A DNA stretch of 64,000 bases from Siderastrea radians (taxonomy: Eukaryota > Cnidaria > Anthozoa > Scleractinia > Rhizangiidae). Positions 33,438 through 44,149 of this stretch are shown here, one piece after another. A model generated the notes under the pieces. It saw only the letters and a list, made by a program, of their open reading frames with translations. It did no database searches and was not told the DNA's origin. A program made the translations under genes and the position numbers. Position 1 is the first letter of the stretch. Each line of letters begins with the position of its first letter. The DNA lies in NCBI GenBank assembly GCA_964017195.1, contig OZ024895.1:30177375-30241374 (forward strand), written 5' to 3'.

Positions 33438-35696
33438 AGACCCTTTGTCACTTACCATGATGCATCGCGGTCGTTTTGTAGTTTCTGGGACCCAGAAGGT
33501 CGCCATTAGAGTTTCTAGTTTTAGTGGGAGAGAAATCTGTTTCCATCTGAACAGTCTTTGCATGTTTTGATTTAAAAATAGGTTCGCTAGGTAGATAAGG
33601 TATCGTGAAGTCTGTTTTGTGGATTTTTCTCGGATACCCCAATCTGTGGTAGTCTGGTTTGTCATTCGAATCATGCCACCCAAACGAAAGATGGGACGGC
33701 CGTCTCGAAATGAACGCCGTGTGAAGTTATGGGTTAGACAATCAGTTTATCATTCCTGGAATGAGAGAAGAATCAGTTGGGATATGGAAGCAGGACTCAT
33801 AGCGAGTTTGCTGAGATTCTGCTACATCGAGTTACAATTTCGCCTCCACAATCCGCTTCAAACAAGAGGCGAAGGATTGACACGGACGACGATCAAAATC
33901 ATCAGTCACCAGTTGCTAGTAAGTTCATCTTTGCTTGCATCTCTTTTCTATTTACATTAAATGTATTTTAATGTGGCAAACCCTCGAAGTGACCCTAAGT
34001 TTATATTATATTTTCAGGTCGAAGGCCTCTGTTTGCATCGACTCCAATGCAAGGGACTCGCCATCTTGATCGTCAATCAGACAAGTAAGATATTATTTGC
34101 ACGTATATATATTCCTGTTTTTGTTTTTTTTTCTCTAGTTCTTTTGTCTACAGTTTATATATAGTTGTCTTCTGTACAGTTTATTTGATAAAGAATTATA
34201 TATTTGTTTTTCCAGTAGTGATGTTGATGTTACCGGTGTGTCAGTACCGGATAAAGTTGACATGTCTGCCATCCTGGCTGGGTCATCATCATTCCTTTGT
34301 TGGACTTTCAACGAGCATTTTGCTACACTAGCTGGTGACCCTTTTAAACGTTCTACCCTAGTAGAGGCTTCAGATACAGATGACAGTAACACTACTGACA
34401 GCGATGGAGAATTGTTTTCCAGGTAGGAAATAAGAAATAAGTGTTATTTTGTTCCTACCTTTTGAATTATTATTATTTTTATCTTTTTTCTTTATCGTTG
34501 GTTATTGCTTGTTACAAATTGTTAAATGGTTTCAACAAGCATTGTTGTCTGGGTTGTATATCCTTGTGCTGTAGCTATTGCCAACCTACAGAATTACCTA
34601 TCTGACTCCATTCAGCAATACTTAGCAGCCCATAAATGATTCTATAATAAGAGGTTATACCTGGCAACACTTGGTTCCCCTTTTCCAAACAGTCTGATAT
34701 GGTACTACTCTAATTTTTGTGGTGACAAGTTTTTGAACCAAGATGTTACTTTATTTACTTAGGCATCAAAAGTTAAACACTGTGATGACATTGCACAATG
34801 GATCGAGCCCATACGGAACCACTTCTGGCACTGTTGTCAGGCATGTGATGAAGGTGTGGATAATTTAAAGGTTCGAATAATATTTAGTGAATGCAAATTA
34901 TTCTATAAGTAACACTAGCTTTTAATGCTGCTGAAAAACAAGGTTATGTGACCTCAACATAACTGTATTTTTTTTTAAATTGCAGAGCATGTGGCTTGGT
35001 GTGGTGCATCATGTGGTAGGAGAACATGAGTGGGCAGATGGCCAGTGTTCACATGGACCACTGACAGCTTCCGAAGATGGCAAAACCTACTTGGCGAAGG
35101 GATCCAAGTCTGCAGAGGCTGTTAAAAAAGTTGTTTTTGATGACAGATGGCTCAATTCCCTGATTCATTATGTCACCTTCCGGTAATGTTTATAGTCCAT
35201 TTGCCCTTATGCACCTGTGAATGTTGAGCTGTAGGAGGGGGAGGGAGACGGGGGGTGGCCAAATACCAATCATGTTGGCAAGACGGAGATTTCAAGATTA
35301 AATGCCCAACTCTTAGAAAATTTGTGGATGTTCCAAGAAGTGTACTTGTGCACAAAACCTGTAAGGACCCACTGCTGGCAAGTAATTACTGTCAAATCCT
35401 TTTCTTATGTTAGGTACATATTTTTCAAATTATTTTTAAGAAATAAACAGCTAATCCTCACAACTTATTACTTATTTTGTGTAGACACACCAGTGACTTG
35501 GAAAATTTTAATTCGATGATGACAAAGTATGCACCCAAGAGGAATGCATTTGAGTAAGTAATGTAATGTCATGTAATGTGATTTCATAAACATAGATTGT
35601 GGCCATTGTATGGTTTCCTAGGACTAGTCACTCCATGCTCTTCTCACTAATTTGCTCACTAAGGAGACCAAAAGAAATGTTCAATTTGTATAGTGA

Positions 35697-35871
35697 TCAA
35701 TAGACCTTTCCCGCATTACGCTTCCATGCCCGCAAACAATGGTTTTACGTTGAAGCTGGGGTGGACAATTTGCATCAAGCTTCATACCTTTGCTGTATTT
35801 TAGTCCACCCCAGCCTCGACTAGAAACCATTGTTTGTAGTCACTGGAGCGAATGCTGGAAAGGTCTATTGA
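35697..35871. mobile_element. 175-bp hairpin MITE
   Basis: TCAATAGACCTTTCC at the left end is mirrored by GGAAAGGTCTATTGA at the right, and inner segments (CAAACAATGG, GGGGTGGAC) pair as well, giving an almost full-length hairpin. It lies in the last intron of the Kolobok transposase, about 45 bp left of the DD37E element. Confidence 0.82.
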
Positions 35872-36053
35872 ACTTGTGAAATCATCTAAAACATACCAAA
35901 GTGTTGCGAACTTATTACCGTCGCTTGCATCTAAGCGTGAACACGTGACGCTGAAACATGATCTAATTGGGTATAAACATGGCATGTTTGGTCGTCAAAC
36001 GTTTGAAGTTTAGCAGACCGTAACGGCAAGTTTCACTGAAGTTTGCGCTCAAA

Positions 36054-37097
36054 ATGTTCACGATAAACAAGTACGGGCGAAACTTTAAACCTGGTGTGCC
36101 CCTGAGTAGGGACTTGAGAAATGAAGCCATAGAGTTGGCCGCCGAATTTCCGATACGCGAGGTTGGCAGAAGATTGTGTATTCAGCCTTCAACTGTGTCA
36201 AGATACGCAAAACTCTATCGTGAAAAAGGAAACATTGACCCAGCTCAAAGAACACACAAGCGAACGGCAAGCAAACTATCACTGGCTGACTCCATTTTAT
36301 TGGAAACTATTGTAGAAAGCGAAGGATCGACATCTCTCAACGAAATGCAATCTCAGTTAAGTAATTTTGGTCATTGCGGAGAAATTTCAATTTCAACTAT
36401 ATCAAGACATGTTCGGAAGAAACTTCCCAGTACAAAACAGTATTCACGCAAACGAATGGGAAAATGTGCGGGTGAAAGGTTTACCCATGAAAACCTTGTG
36501 TATACACAACTTTACTTAGATTACTTAGCAGACAAAGATCCTTCTGCAGTTAAATTTTTTGATGAAACAGGCTTTCAACTGCCGGACAGCGGACATAGAG
36601 TTTACGGTTACTCTCCTGTTGGGGAACCTTGTGTTGACATGCGACGTTATTTGTCTACCGCCAACTTAACTCTCAATTTTTTGGCCGGTATTGATGGAGT
36701 TAAGTACGCAAATACTGTTCAAGGTGCGTCGAACTCTATTGAATTTTTAAGGTTTTTCACGGAAGCGTCAGAAACACTTGATCCAAACACTGCAAGACCA
36801 GTTTTGGAGGTCGGGGATATAATTGTCGTTGACAATTTTGCCGCCCATCATGGAGATGCTGAACGGGCTCTTCGCAGTTTTTTCGACGATTTAGGAATGG
36901 AACTCTTGTATTTACCTGCTTATTCTCCCGATTTTAATCCCGACGAGGAAGTGTTTTCGAAGCTAAAGTATCTTTTGAAGTACCGCTATGAAGATATTGT
37001 ATTTGATAATTTGGAATATGCCGTTTGGTGCGCAGTTGGTGATTTGGAGGCGGCCGACATGTACGGATATTACCGCCATGCTGGATATTTGATTTAA
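36054..37097 (+). CDS. DD37E transposase (IS630/Tc1/mariner type)
   Basis: A 347-residue intact protein starting at the first ATG inside the TIR. Residues 20-60 form a helix-turn-helix (IREVGRRLCIQPSTVSRYAK), with a second helical DNA-binding segment to about residue 130. The catalytic core shows KFFDETGFQL (first Asp), IIVVDNFAAHHG (second Asp) and PDFNPDEEVFSKLKYLL (Glu, 37 residues after the second Asp). This is the DDE_3/IS630-type fold, and length and motif order fit a full enzyme. It would cut the element out and insert it at TA. An AATAAA lies at about 37352. The single exon with no lesion means the copy could still be active. Confidence 0.93.
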   Translation: MFTINKYGRNFKPGVPLSRDLRNEAIELAAEFPIREVGRRLCIQPSTVSRYAKLYREKGNIDPAQRTHKRTASKLSLADSILLETIVESEGSTSLNEMQSQLSNFGHCGEISISTISRHVRKKLPSTKQYSRKRMGKCAGERFTHENLVYTQLYLDYLADKDPSAVKFFDETGFQLPDSGHRVYGYSPVGEPCVDMRRYLSTANLTLNFLAGIDGVKYANTVQGASNSIEFLRFFTEASETLDPNTARPVLEVGDIIVVDNFAAHHGDAERALRSFFDDLGMELLYLPAYSPDFNPDEEVFSKLKYLLKYRYEDIVFDNLEYAVWCAVGDLEAADMYGYYRHAGYLI

Positions 37098-38060
37098 TAC
37101 ATCGAGTTCAGTGTAAATTAGGCAATGTATCAGATGTATTTACCGTCGCTTTCAAGCGTGAACACTTGCCGCCGTTGCGTTTGAACAGTTGTTCGACCCG
37201 CGATGTTTATATTTTTACTGTATTGTTTACATTGTAAGTGTACCCTCAGGTAATGAAAAGACGATAAATGAAAGCATCTCTTGTGTAGCAGACGAAAAAA
37301 TCATGTAGGTATATGTACCGGTATTTAAAAACACATTTAAGAAGCAAGTCCCAATAAAACGTGAGATGGAGAAAGGTTTTTTTGGCAACATCTGTTAACA
37401 ATCACATACTATTAAATGGTGACACGCAGTCTGGAAGCGTCTCGCAAATTTATTTTGGGAAAACTCCTTTACTTCCTTTCCTGTATCCAACACTCAAGCT
37501 TGATTGTAAAAAGTTTCGCACAGCTGTTTCAGAAATCGGTCTATTGCGTCTACCATATTTTTTTTTACCCGCAAGAAGTTTAGTTTTGCAATCAGGTTTA
37601 GTTTGTGGGATGTCGCAGACGAACATGTTACCAAAATCCAAATACAACATTTTAATTTCATAACATACAGATCAGTCGATGAGACAGAGCGGTTAAACAA
37701 GAATAAATACAATAACACAACTGCAAATCTTCTAGGTTCAACAATTAGAAATTTGCCTAAACAAGTACCGGTAGTTTATCATAACTTCAACCTTGAAACA
37801 TGAAATAGAGAGATTCAGAATTGAAACTTTTTCGTTTTCGCCGTGTTTCTGAAAATTAACTGAATTAACGGTGCCGGTACTTTGACACCCACGTATATTA
37901 TCCCAGTAAATGAGGAAAAAAAAACAACCTGGTTACTTGCTACTTAAAGGTATTTTCAAAACGCAACTGTTTTTGTGTCTCATGGAAAATGACTGAGCAA
38001 GAGCCACAAAATAATGTCAACACTGAATAAAATGTTTCTCAGTTAAAATGTCACCTACAT

Positions 38061-39401
38061 TTACTTTTTACTGAGAGATAACAAAGTATTTGCCGCTTCG
38101 GCATTACTATCTTGACTTTCAGTGCTCATGCTCGAGTTGCAAGGCTCGTGTGCCAAAGACAGTTTGGTCGCCATTTTCAGTTGTTCTTCTTCTTCCTCTT
38201 CGGATGCTGGCTCAAGTACAGCAGTGCTCCTTTTCTGCGAAAATTTGATTCCATAGGAAGCGAGTTTCATTTTCATTGGTGAACAGCTGCTGACAGAACC
38301 TCGACGCTTTGATGCACTCGTTGAAGAAGTCGACAACGACAACGCCGGTGGGAAACAATCTTCATTCTTCTGCTCGATAACTGACCTCACCATTTCTCGA
38401 GAAGGCACTGCCTCACCATTTCTCGAGAAGGCACTGCCTCACCATTTCTCGAGAAGGCACTGCCCCTGGCATCAAATTCTTCTTGACGTACGCTACATCT
38501 TGCTGTACTCTGAGCCAATTCCGCACACCGTTTTCTACATAGTCATCGGGAAATTCTTCTACAAGGATATCTTCAAAAGATTTGTTCACAGAGTTGGTAA
38601 CTCGAGAATACGCAGTTTGACGGGCTTCTAGTTCTTGACTTATCTTCTTGATGGATGTTTCCAGTGTTGTAATAGCGCGTTTTTTTTTTCTTGAAAAGCT
38701 AGCTTTTGATCAGGATGTTTCGACAAGTCGCCACATAGAAATACCGACTCGCGTTTCTCACCAACACATGACCGAACAGTGTGGAATTTTTGGTGACAGT
38801 TTGAACATCTCTGACCGGTTCGGCCAACTGCTGAGGCAATTTTCTTGATTTGATCATACATGCCATTAAGCTCACTTTTCTTCTGCATGACTTCTTCTGT
38901 TTTCTCTTTAAGTTCATCTTCCTTGCTTTTGATAAATCGTTCGACTGGGGACAACATGTCAAGTTTACGAGACTTACTGGATTTGGAAGAGGAAGAGCTA
39001 CCGGTAAATGCACTTTCGTCTTCATGTTTCAAGCTTTGAAACTTTTTTGACACGCTTTGGGTAGTGCTCTTGCTGGGACAACCAGTAAAGGTGGCTGAGA
39101 TGTCTCTTCTGGGATGGAGACTCATCTTTCTTGGACTTTCATCGACTTTCTTTGACAGTAAACTAGAGCGATGATCTGCACTCTTGACTTCGGTTGTACG
39201 AAGTTTTGTGACCATGTTCAAGATTAGACGTCGATGTCCTTCCGGGATGTTAACTGCAAGATTTTGAAAGTCCTGCTCCCTCCAATATTTCATGGTTACA
39301 CTTGAAGTGAACCCACTCTCTCGAAAAGCGTACGCATATCTACAGAGATCGGGATCAATTCTCCTAAAAAACTCTTCTATGTCTAATCTTTCAGCCGCCA
39401 T
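38061..39401 (-). pseudogene. SAM-like/CCHC coiled-coil protein of the DD37E element, two lesions
   Basis: Starts at the ATG at 39401. Residues 5-70 (LDIEEFFRRIDPDLCRYAY ... EGHRRLILNMVTKL) look like a sterile-alpha-motif fold. A Ser/Lys-rich linker, a predicted coiled coil (KEDELKEKTEEVMQKKSEL) and a CCHC knuckle (CSNCHQKFHTVRSC) follow. A ten-A run near 38690 shifts the frame, ending this part at 38640, and the next frame continues KKISQELEARQTAYSRV... . A 26-bp unit repeated three times (38385-38462) shifts it again before a Glu-rich C-terminus ending at 38061. SAM domains oligomerise and CCHC knuckles bind nucleic acid, so an accessory DNA- or RNA-binding role is plausible but unproven. 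The A-run shift could be a sequencing error. Confidence 0.7.
38385..38462. repeat. Three tandem 26-bp units in coding sequence
   Basis: CCTCACCATTTCTCGAGAAG followed by GCACTG, repeated exactly three times. With one unit the reading frame of the SAM/CCHC gene would continue; two extra units (52 bp) throw it out of frame. Confidence 0.9.
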
Positions 39402-41404
39402 TTCAAAACCGAAACTTGGAACTTTCGGCGGGAAACTTGCCGTTACGGTCTGCTAAACTTCAAACGTTTGACGACCAATCATGCTACGTTTGATACCCAA
39501 TTAGATCATGTTTCGGCGGCACGTGTTCACGCTTAGATGCAAGCGACGGTATTGCAGTTTGTTGCACTTGACAATTTCTATTTGACCAATAAAGTGGAGT
39601 GAACTCTTTCAGTGGTTACAAAACTCCTACATTCAGCCATGAGTAAGACAAGTCAGTCTTAAGATTTGTCCCAATCTGAACTGGCATTCAGGTGCTATTC
39701 CATGAAGAAATTTTCCTAAATCAGTGCAAGCAATTTCACTAAGTTATTATACTCCAGTGACAAATTTCTCGTTGATGTGTATGGGAAGGTTTTCATGGAC
39801 CAGTGGCTTATCATTTTCAAAGGTTTATAAAACAGAAAACTAGTGTATAAATATACCCCCAAGTGGATGGCTTTTCTTGCACAGTTCTAAATGATTTCTG
39901 TGAAACTTGTCAAATAATTCTCGTTTCATTTATTTTCCCGGTTTATTTCAATTGGCTAGGTACCTGGTTTTTGTGGCAAGGGTAACTTTGGCTGCTATTG
40001 ACCACAATATGCATGTGTTCAGACCTCATGCCACAACAAGGGATGGGAGCTTCAAGTATGCACGCAAATACAGCAAGCGCACCAAAAAATGGCATGCAGA
40101 ACCTGTCAAAGTTCCAAAAGAGTACAAGTATTGGCCATTTCTTCTGGCACAAATCCTACGTCGCAGACATGGTGACAATAAATCAGTACAGCGGGTTGTA
40201 CAACGTCCAAGCTTTCACCCAAAGAATTTGGCACCGACCATTGCCATGAAGCAACCTACTGAGACCGCTGAACTTGTGAAGTTTCGGCTGGCCAGATATG
40301 GACTAAAGGAAAAAAAGTCCCCAGATGTCTAAATGAACTGGACTGAGCAAAATGAATGTGCCCAGGGATGTTAATTATGTGAGAATATATTGTGAACAAT
40401 GTAGATACACTGAATTTTATTTTTGTTACAACAAATTACTTTTGGCTACATCCATGATAAAAAAAGTTATGGAAAGACTCTTGTATCGCATGACCATGAA
40501 TTAGAAAAAATAGTCATATTAAACTGATAACAAACAAAGAACTTATATTTTTCTCTTTCTGAGTAATTACTAATAATCAATAATAATCTGAATTTTTTTA
40601 GCTTTCACTGTTCAGCATATTGCTTCTTTACAAATCACCCCTCCCCACCATACAGTGATTCTGAAATCTAATCTCAGAACTATAACCGAAAAAACTTATG
40701 GTCCCTCAAATATATATTATTTCCTTTCAACAATAACAATACAAGTTTACAAGGTATGAGGGGGAGAACCACAGAAAGCATGATCAGGGCTGTGCTTTAA
40801 GGGTGCCTGGGTGCCTCTGGCCACTAACTTTTTGCCTTTAAGCAACCAGATAAACTTACTGTTTACATATAAGCTTTATGCTGGGCACTCTGGATCTCAT
40901 AGCTCGAAACAGTTGGGCTCCTTATAATTTTCCTTAGAGCACAGCCTTGATGATAAGAAGTATATTATGGAACAACCTGGTTACAAGTCTTCAAAACAGA
41001 AAACCCCTTTGAGCTTCATCATATTTTTTACTGTAGAGCCACAAGCAAGGGCTGCTTACACAGTAAACAAAAGTCACCATACTCTAATATCATATTTTCA
41101 AATTTCATTATTAGCCTACAGACCACTTGCCAAAAGAAGATTCAACTGAAATGGAAGGGGATGAGAGAAAAATAAATCCCATCAGGGGATGGGGAGGCTG
41201 GAGGGAGGTACACTGTGTATTCAACTATTCCATGGGGGTATGATATGGGTGGATGAGACTGAGTGAACAGAAATCACACTTGATCAGATACTTCAACTCA
41301 ATTTGTACAGGTTTTCAAAATCACATTTAGCAACTTGTAGAGAATTTAGAAAAAATAGGGTAGGGGTATAAGGGTGCTGCCCAGCCCCATAAGTTGCAAT
41401 ACAT

Positions 41405-42514
41405 CTACAAAGCCCTGAACCCCATGTAATTGCCATCAGCAGATGGATAAACAGATCTTATCATGCGCACACAACATGAAGGACAAACTCGTCTATTCCC
41501 CTTTCCCAGCCTGCCGTATCGCCATAAAATGTACTGACGATATGCTGCTTTTCTAAAACTGTTACTGCTGAAATCGATGTCATCCGCACGCATGTCGCAT
41601 TTAGCTTTGATAGCTACTTCGAGCACATTTCTATCGAGACATAAATTTTGAAACAGTTCATACGAAGTGATACAATTTCTAAGTCTACAACATTTTTGTT
41701 CTTGCGGATTGTCCATTTGAATGCAGTGGCTGCAAACACACCAGTCAGGTCGCAAATCAGGCTCCCCGTGTAATGGCTCGCCAGGGTCTCCGTCTTCCTC
41801 CGTAGAATTCTTGGCGTAGTCCAAACTGCCCTTCCCCTTTGAGAGTAAGTCGATGAGGAGTTTGTCCTTCTGTTCTACTGAGAAACCGGTAATAAATTTC
41901 TAAAAAGGAAAACAAAAAAATTGTCGCACATCTTTTTTGACACCTCGTGTGGTTGATCAGGATTTGTCAAACTTCAAAACCATAATATAGAAACCCTCAT
42001 GTCCTACCTTTATTTCCTCGACCGACTGCTGAATGTCGACGTTGTGGCGCTGAAATGCACTTCCAGGCAAATTCTGAGCGTTTTCTCGCTCTATTGCCTC
42101 CATCTTTCCATTTTTGCATTGCTTTTTCCCTTTACCACAACCACAACGTGACGAGCATTTACTGTCAGCATTCCTGCACGGGCAACCTTCGCTTCGTGCC
42201 GTTTTCTTCCGACTGCAGGTAGTCTTGCATGAACAGGACTGCATGCAAATAAAGACAATCGGTCAGTGGCCTGTGTTCAAATTATAAAGTACAAAAAAAA
42301 ATTCAAATATAGTTTGAAAAATATACGCAAAACACACCACTTCAGTTTCACGACTTTCACTACGTCTCGCGCCATCATCTTCGTTCTGTTCGCCTTCATT
42401 TTCTGCCAAATGGGAACCATACGCGTTTACAGAACCATCTCTTGGCAGCAAATCGCGAATGTCTCCAGAAATTTCAATCTATGTGTCCATTTCTTCACCG
42501 AGGTCAGAAGCCAT
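41405..42514 (-). CDS. CXC domain plus P2X7-type ballast domain protein in a Kolobok element
   Basis: Three exons on minus: 42514-42338, 42238-42008 and 41899-41405, with borders GAAGTG|GTGTGT, GCATGCAG|TCC, ATAAAG|GTAGGA and TTTTTAG|AAATTT joining in phase. Exon 2 is a Cys-rich block (SCSCKTTC ... GCPCRN ... CSSRCGCG) like tesmin/TSO1 CXC DNA-binding domains. Exon 3 carries the zinc-binding ballast domain otherwise known from the P2X7 receptor tail: DWCVCSHC, QKCCRLRNCITSYELF, AYRQYILWRYG, NRRVCPSCCVRMIR and YPSADGNYMGF. There is no P2X channel part, so this is not a receptor. Codon 12 of exon 1 is TAG (42479-42481), so the copy may be inactive or start elsewhere. The role in the element is unknown; DNA binding by the CXC part is inference. 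Confidence 0.85.
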
Positions 42515-42631
42515 GTCTAAATACAAATTGCCTGCGTGTTTCGAAACTGATCTAACAATAGCCGTTCCGGTAAGTGACCACGTTTCACAACAAACAATGC
42601 GCAAAGCATCACGGTAAGTGAGAAAGGGTCT

Positions 42632-42734
42632 TTGAAGCAACGCTTCCTGCGCTTCCGCCTCCCGTGCACTTCCCGCCCTCTTTTCTACCCGGGCTGCAAG
42701 CTCTGTCCACCTCCCTTCCCACCCCCACTTCTGA
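42632..42734 (+). repeat. Minisatellite-bearing repeat, right half
   Basis: Continues the repeat cut by the Kolobok element: AGCAACGCTTCCTGCGCTTC through CCCACCCCCACTTC. It is the inverse of about 50910-51008. Homology ends at 42734. Confidence 0.82.
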
Positions 42735-44149
42735 GTCTCGGTATAACTACCCCCGTGAAATTTCCCATGCTATGAAATTGACCAAATTTTTTCTTTCGCA
42801 CGAGCCGGCACATTCTTACTACTCGTCACATATTTTTTTATCACCGCCGCTGCTGCCGCTGTTGTATGTCCTCGATCAGCCTTTTTAAGAGAAACATTCT
42901 CTCAGAAGATTTCACGCCTATACATCAACACAATGGACTGCATTTGCGAAATATCATTTTCCTGGAGATTTGTAGCTGCTTGCATTTGGTAAGTAGGATT
43001 ACGCGACAATGCGCGTAACTACATTGGTTATTACACTGTACATTTCGTAAAATGTTCAAATTAACGTTTAAATCTCACCTTTACAGTGGAAACGATTGCA
43101 GTCATTTTACTCTACTCATTTTTGTGATATAGACTTTGATGTTTGTATTAGCATCCCATTTTAGTTCGATCCACAATCTCATCTGTTATTTTAAAACGTC
43201 TAATGAATAATTAACCATGTCCAAGGCAGACACCGCAGGTGATAGAGGAATTCAAATATTTCGCAAATCGAAATCATGGATATTCCCTTTGATACATTTT
43301 CTGAGAAGGGACTAACAATTCTTCACGGGATGGAGGGCGGGCGGAATTTTATTAGACTGCGAGCAGTCGTCTTTCTTTCTTGAGATCCTACTCGCGAGTG
43401 ACGCTACTCGCGCGAGTGGCGCGAGTGGCGCGAGTGGCGCGAGTGACGCTACTTGTGCGAGGGGCGCGAGGTTCAGTTTATGAATCAGCAGGATGAGTGC
43501 CATATTTCTGCGATGGACGTACGATTATGAGCCCCTCCTCCAGTTCCGGGTGTCCAACCCCTTATGTAATACATTACAATACGATCCAATTCAATGACGC
43601 AATACAACGCAGTGCAATGCCATGTCCTTTAATGCAATGCTTTTTATCAGTTACTCGTACTGGGGTTTGCAAAGCTTTTTATAAGATTTATTTCTAGTTG
43701 AAAACAAAATGAACAAATTACTAGTCTAGGAAGGAGGATCGCAAGAGTGGTATTAATCACTTGAAATACTTATGTCCCTTTACCTTGTTTATTCTATTGC
43801 CTCATCTTTCATGCGGGTATGGGGGAGGAGGACGGTTGTCTACGTTTCCCACACCAGGGTTGTAAGCCCATTCCAAGCCTCCTTCCTCTTTGTGGGTGTG
43901 TCTCGGTTTCTAGGTGTGGCTTTATATTAAAGAAAAAACAAGGAAGTTGAGCCGTCGCTCATTTCGGTCAGGTTTATTCTCTAATTTCACGTTATTGGTT
44001 GATCCGGCTTTTGAGTTTGCTGACGTCAGTGTTGGTGGGGGTAGGGAGATGGGCATTGGACAGTATGAAAAAGCTGAAGTTCACATGAGGGACTTAGCCT
44101 TGTTTTCCCTTCAATTTAATCACACAGATATTGTAACGTCATTGTCTCC
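42735..44149. other. No recognisable gene; GC-rich short tandem repeat
   Basis: About 43385-43470 holds tandem GCGCGAGTG-type 9-bp units. The palindrome GACTGCGAGCAGTC lies at about 43354-43367; the reverse-paired form of the same motif also occurs near 10114. A TGACGTCA site lies about 130 bp upstream of the Mutator-like gene. No coding region was recognised. Confidence 0.5.

Larger units (their letters stand above)
35918..39549. mobile_element. Tc1/mariner-like DD37E transposon with a second gene
   Basis: A 3,632-bp element with TIRs of about 115 bp starting CCGTCGCTTGCATCTAAGCG, inserted at TA (35916-35917 and 39550-39551). A diverged direct copy of the TIR tip lies internally near 37140. 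An intact transposase starts just inside the left TIR on plus, and a SAM-like/CCHC protein starts just inside the right TIR on minus. The near-identical TIRs and open transposase frame suggest a fairly recent insertion. Confidence 0.9.
33673..40332 (+). pseudogene. Kolobok-like transposase, seven exons, catalytic part missing
   Basis: Exons 33673-33918, 34018-34084, 34216-34422, 34763-34870, 34986-35182, 35485-35553 and 39960-40332, with GT-AG borders. Exon 1 opens MPPKRKMGRPSRNER and shifts frame by 1 nt near 33770 before a KRRR nuclear signal. Exons 4-7 carry the Kolobok C-terminal hallmarks: VKHCDDIAQWIEPIRNHFW, VVHHVVGEHEWADGQCSHG, VVFDDRWLNSLIHYVTFRHT, NSMMTKYAPKRNAFEY and ARVTLAAIDHN. 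Exon 3 runs out of frame into exon 4, and the expected segment with the first catalytic Asp residues is absent from 34423-34762, so an exon has been deleted. The 4.4 kb last intron contains a MITE and the whole DD37E element. Confidence 0.82.
33438..42631. mobile_element. Kolobok-type DNA transposon, TTAA target site
   Basis: A 9,194-bp element with ends AGACCCTTTGTCACTTACC and, inverted, AGACCCTTTCTCACTTACC. It is flanked by TTAA (33434-33437) and TTGA (42632-42635), one base changed. The intact homologue at 50.9-51.4 kb gives the empty site CACTTAAAGCAACGC, so a single TTAA was duplicated. Both arms repeat TCACTTACC internally. It holds a spliced Kolobok-like transposase gene on plus and a convergent CXC/P2X7-ballast gene on minus. 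A DD37E element sits in a transposase intron. The lost catalytic exon makes this copy non-autonomous. Confidence 0.88.

Noticed and set aside
41405..42514. A P2X ion-channel receptor gene
   Set aside because: Only the cytoplasmic ballast domain is present; no transmembrane or ATP-binding region is encoded by the neighbouring exons.
43312..43503. A Leu-Ala-Pro-rich minus-strand protein
   Set aside because: It is the translation of a 9-bp GC-rich tandem repeat with no other support.
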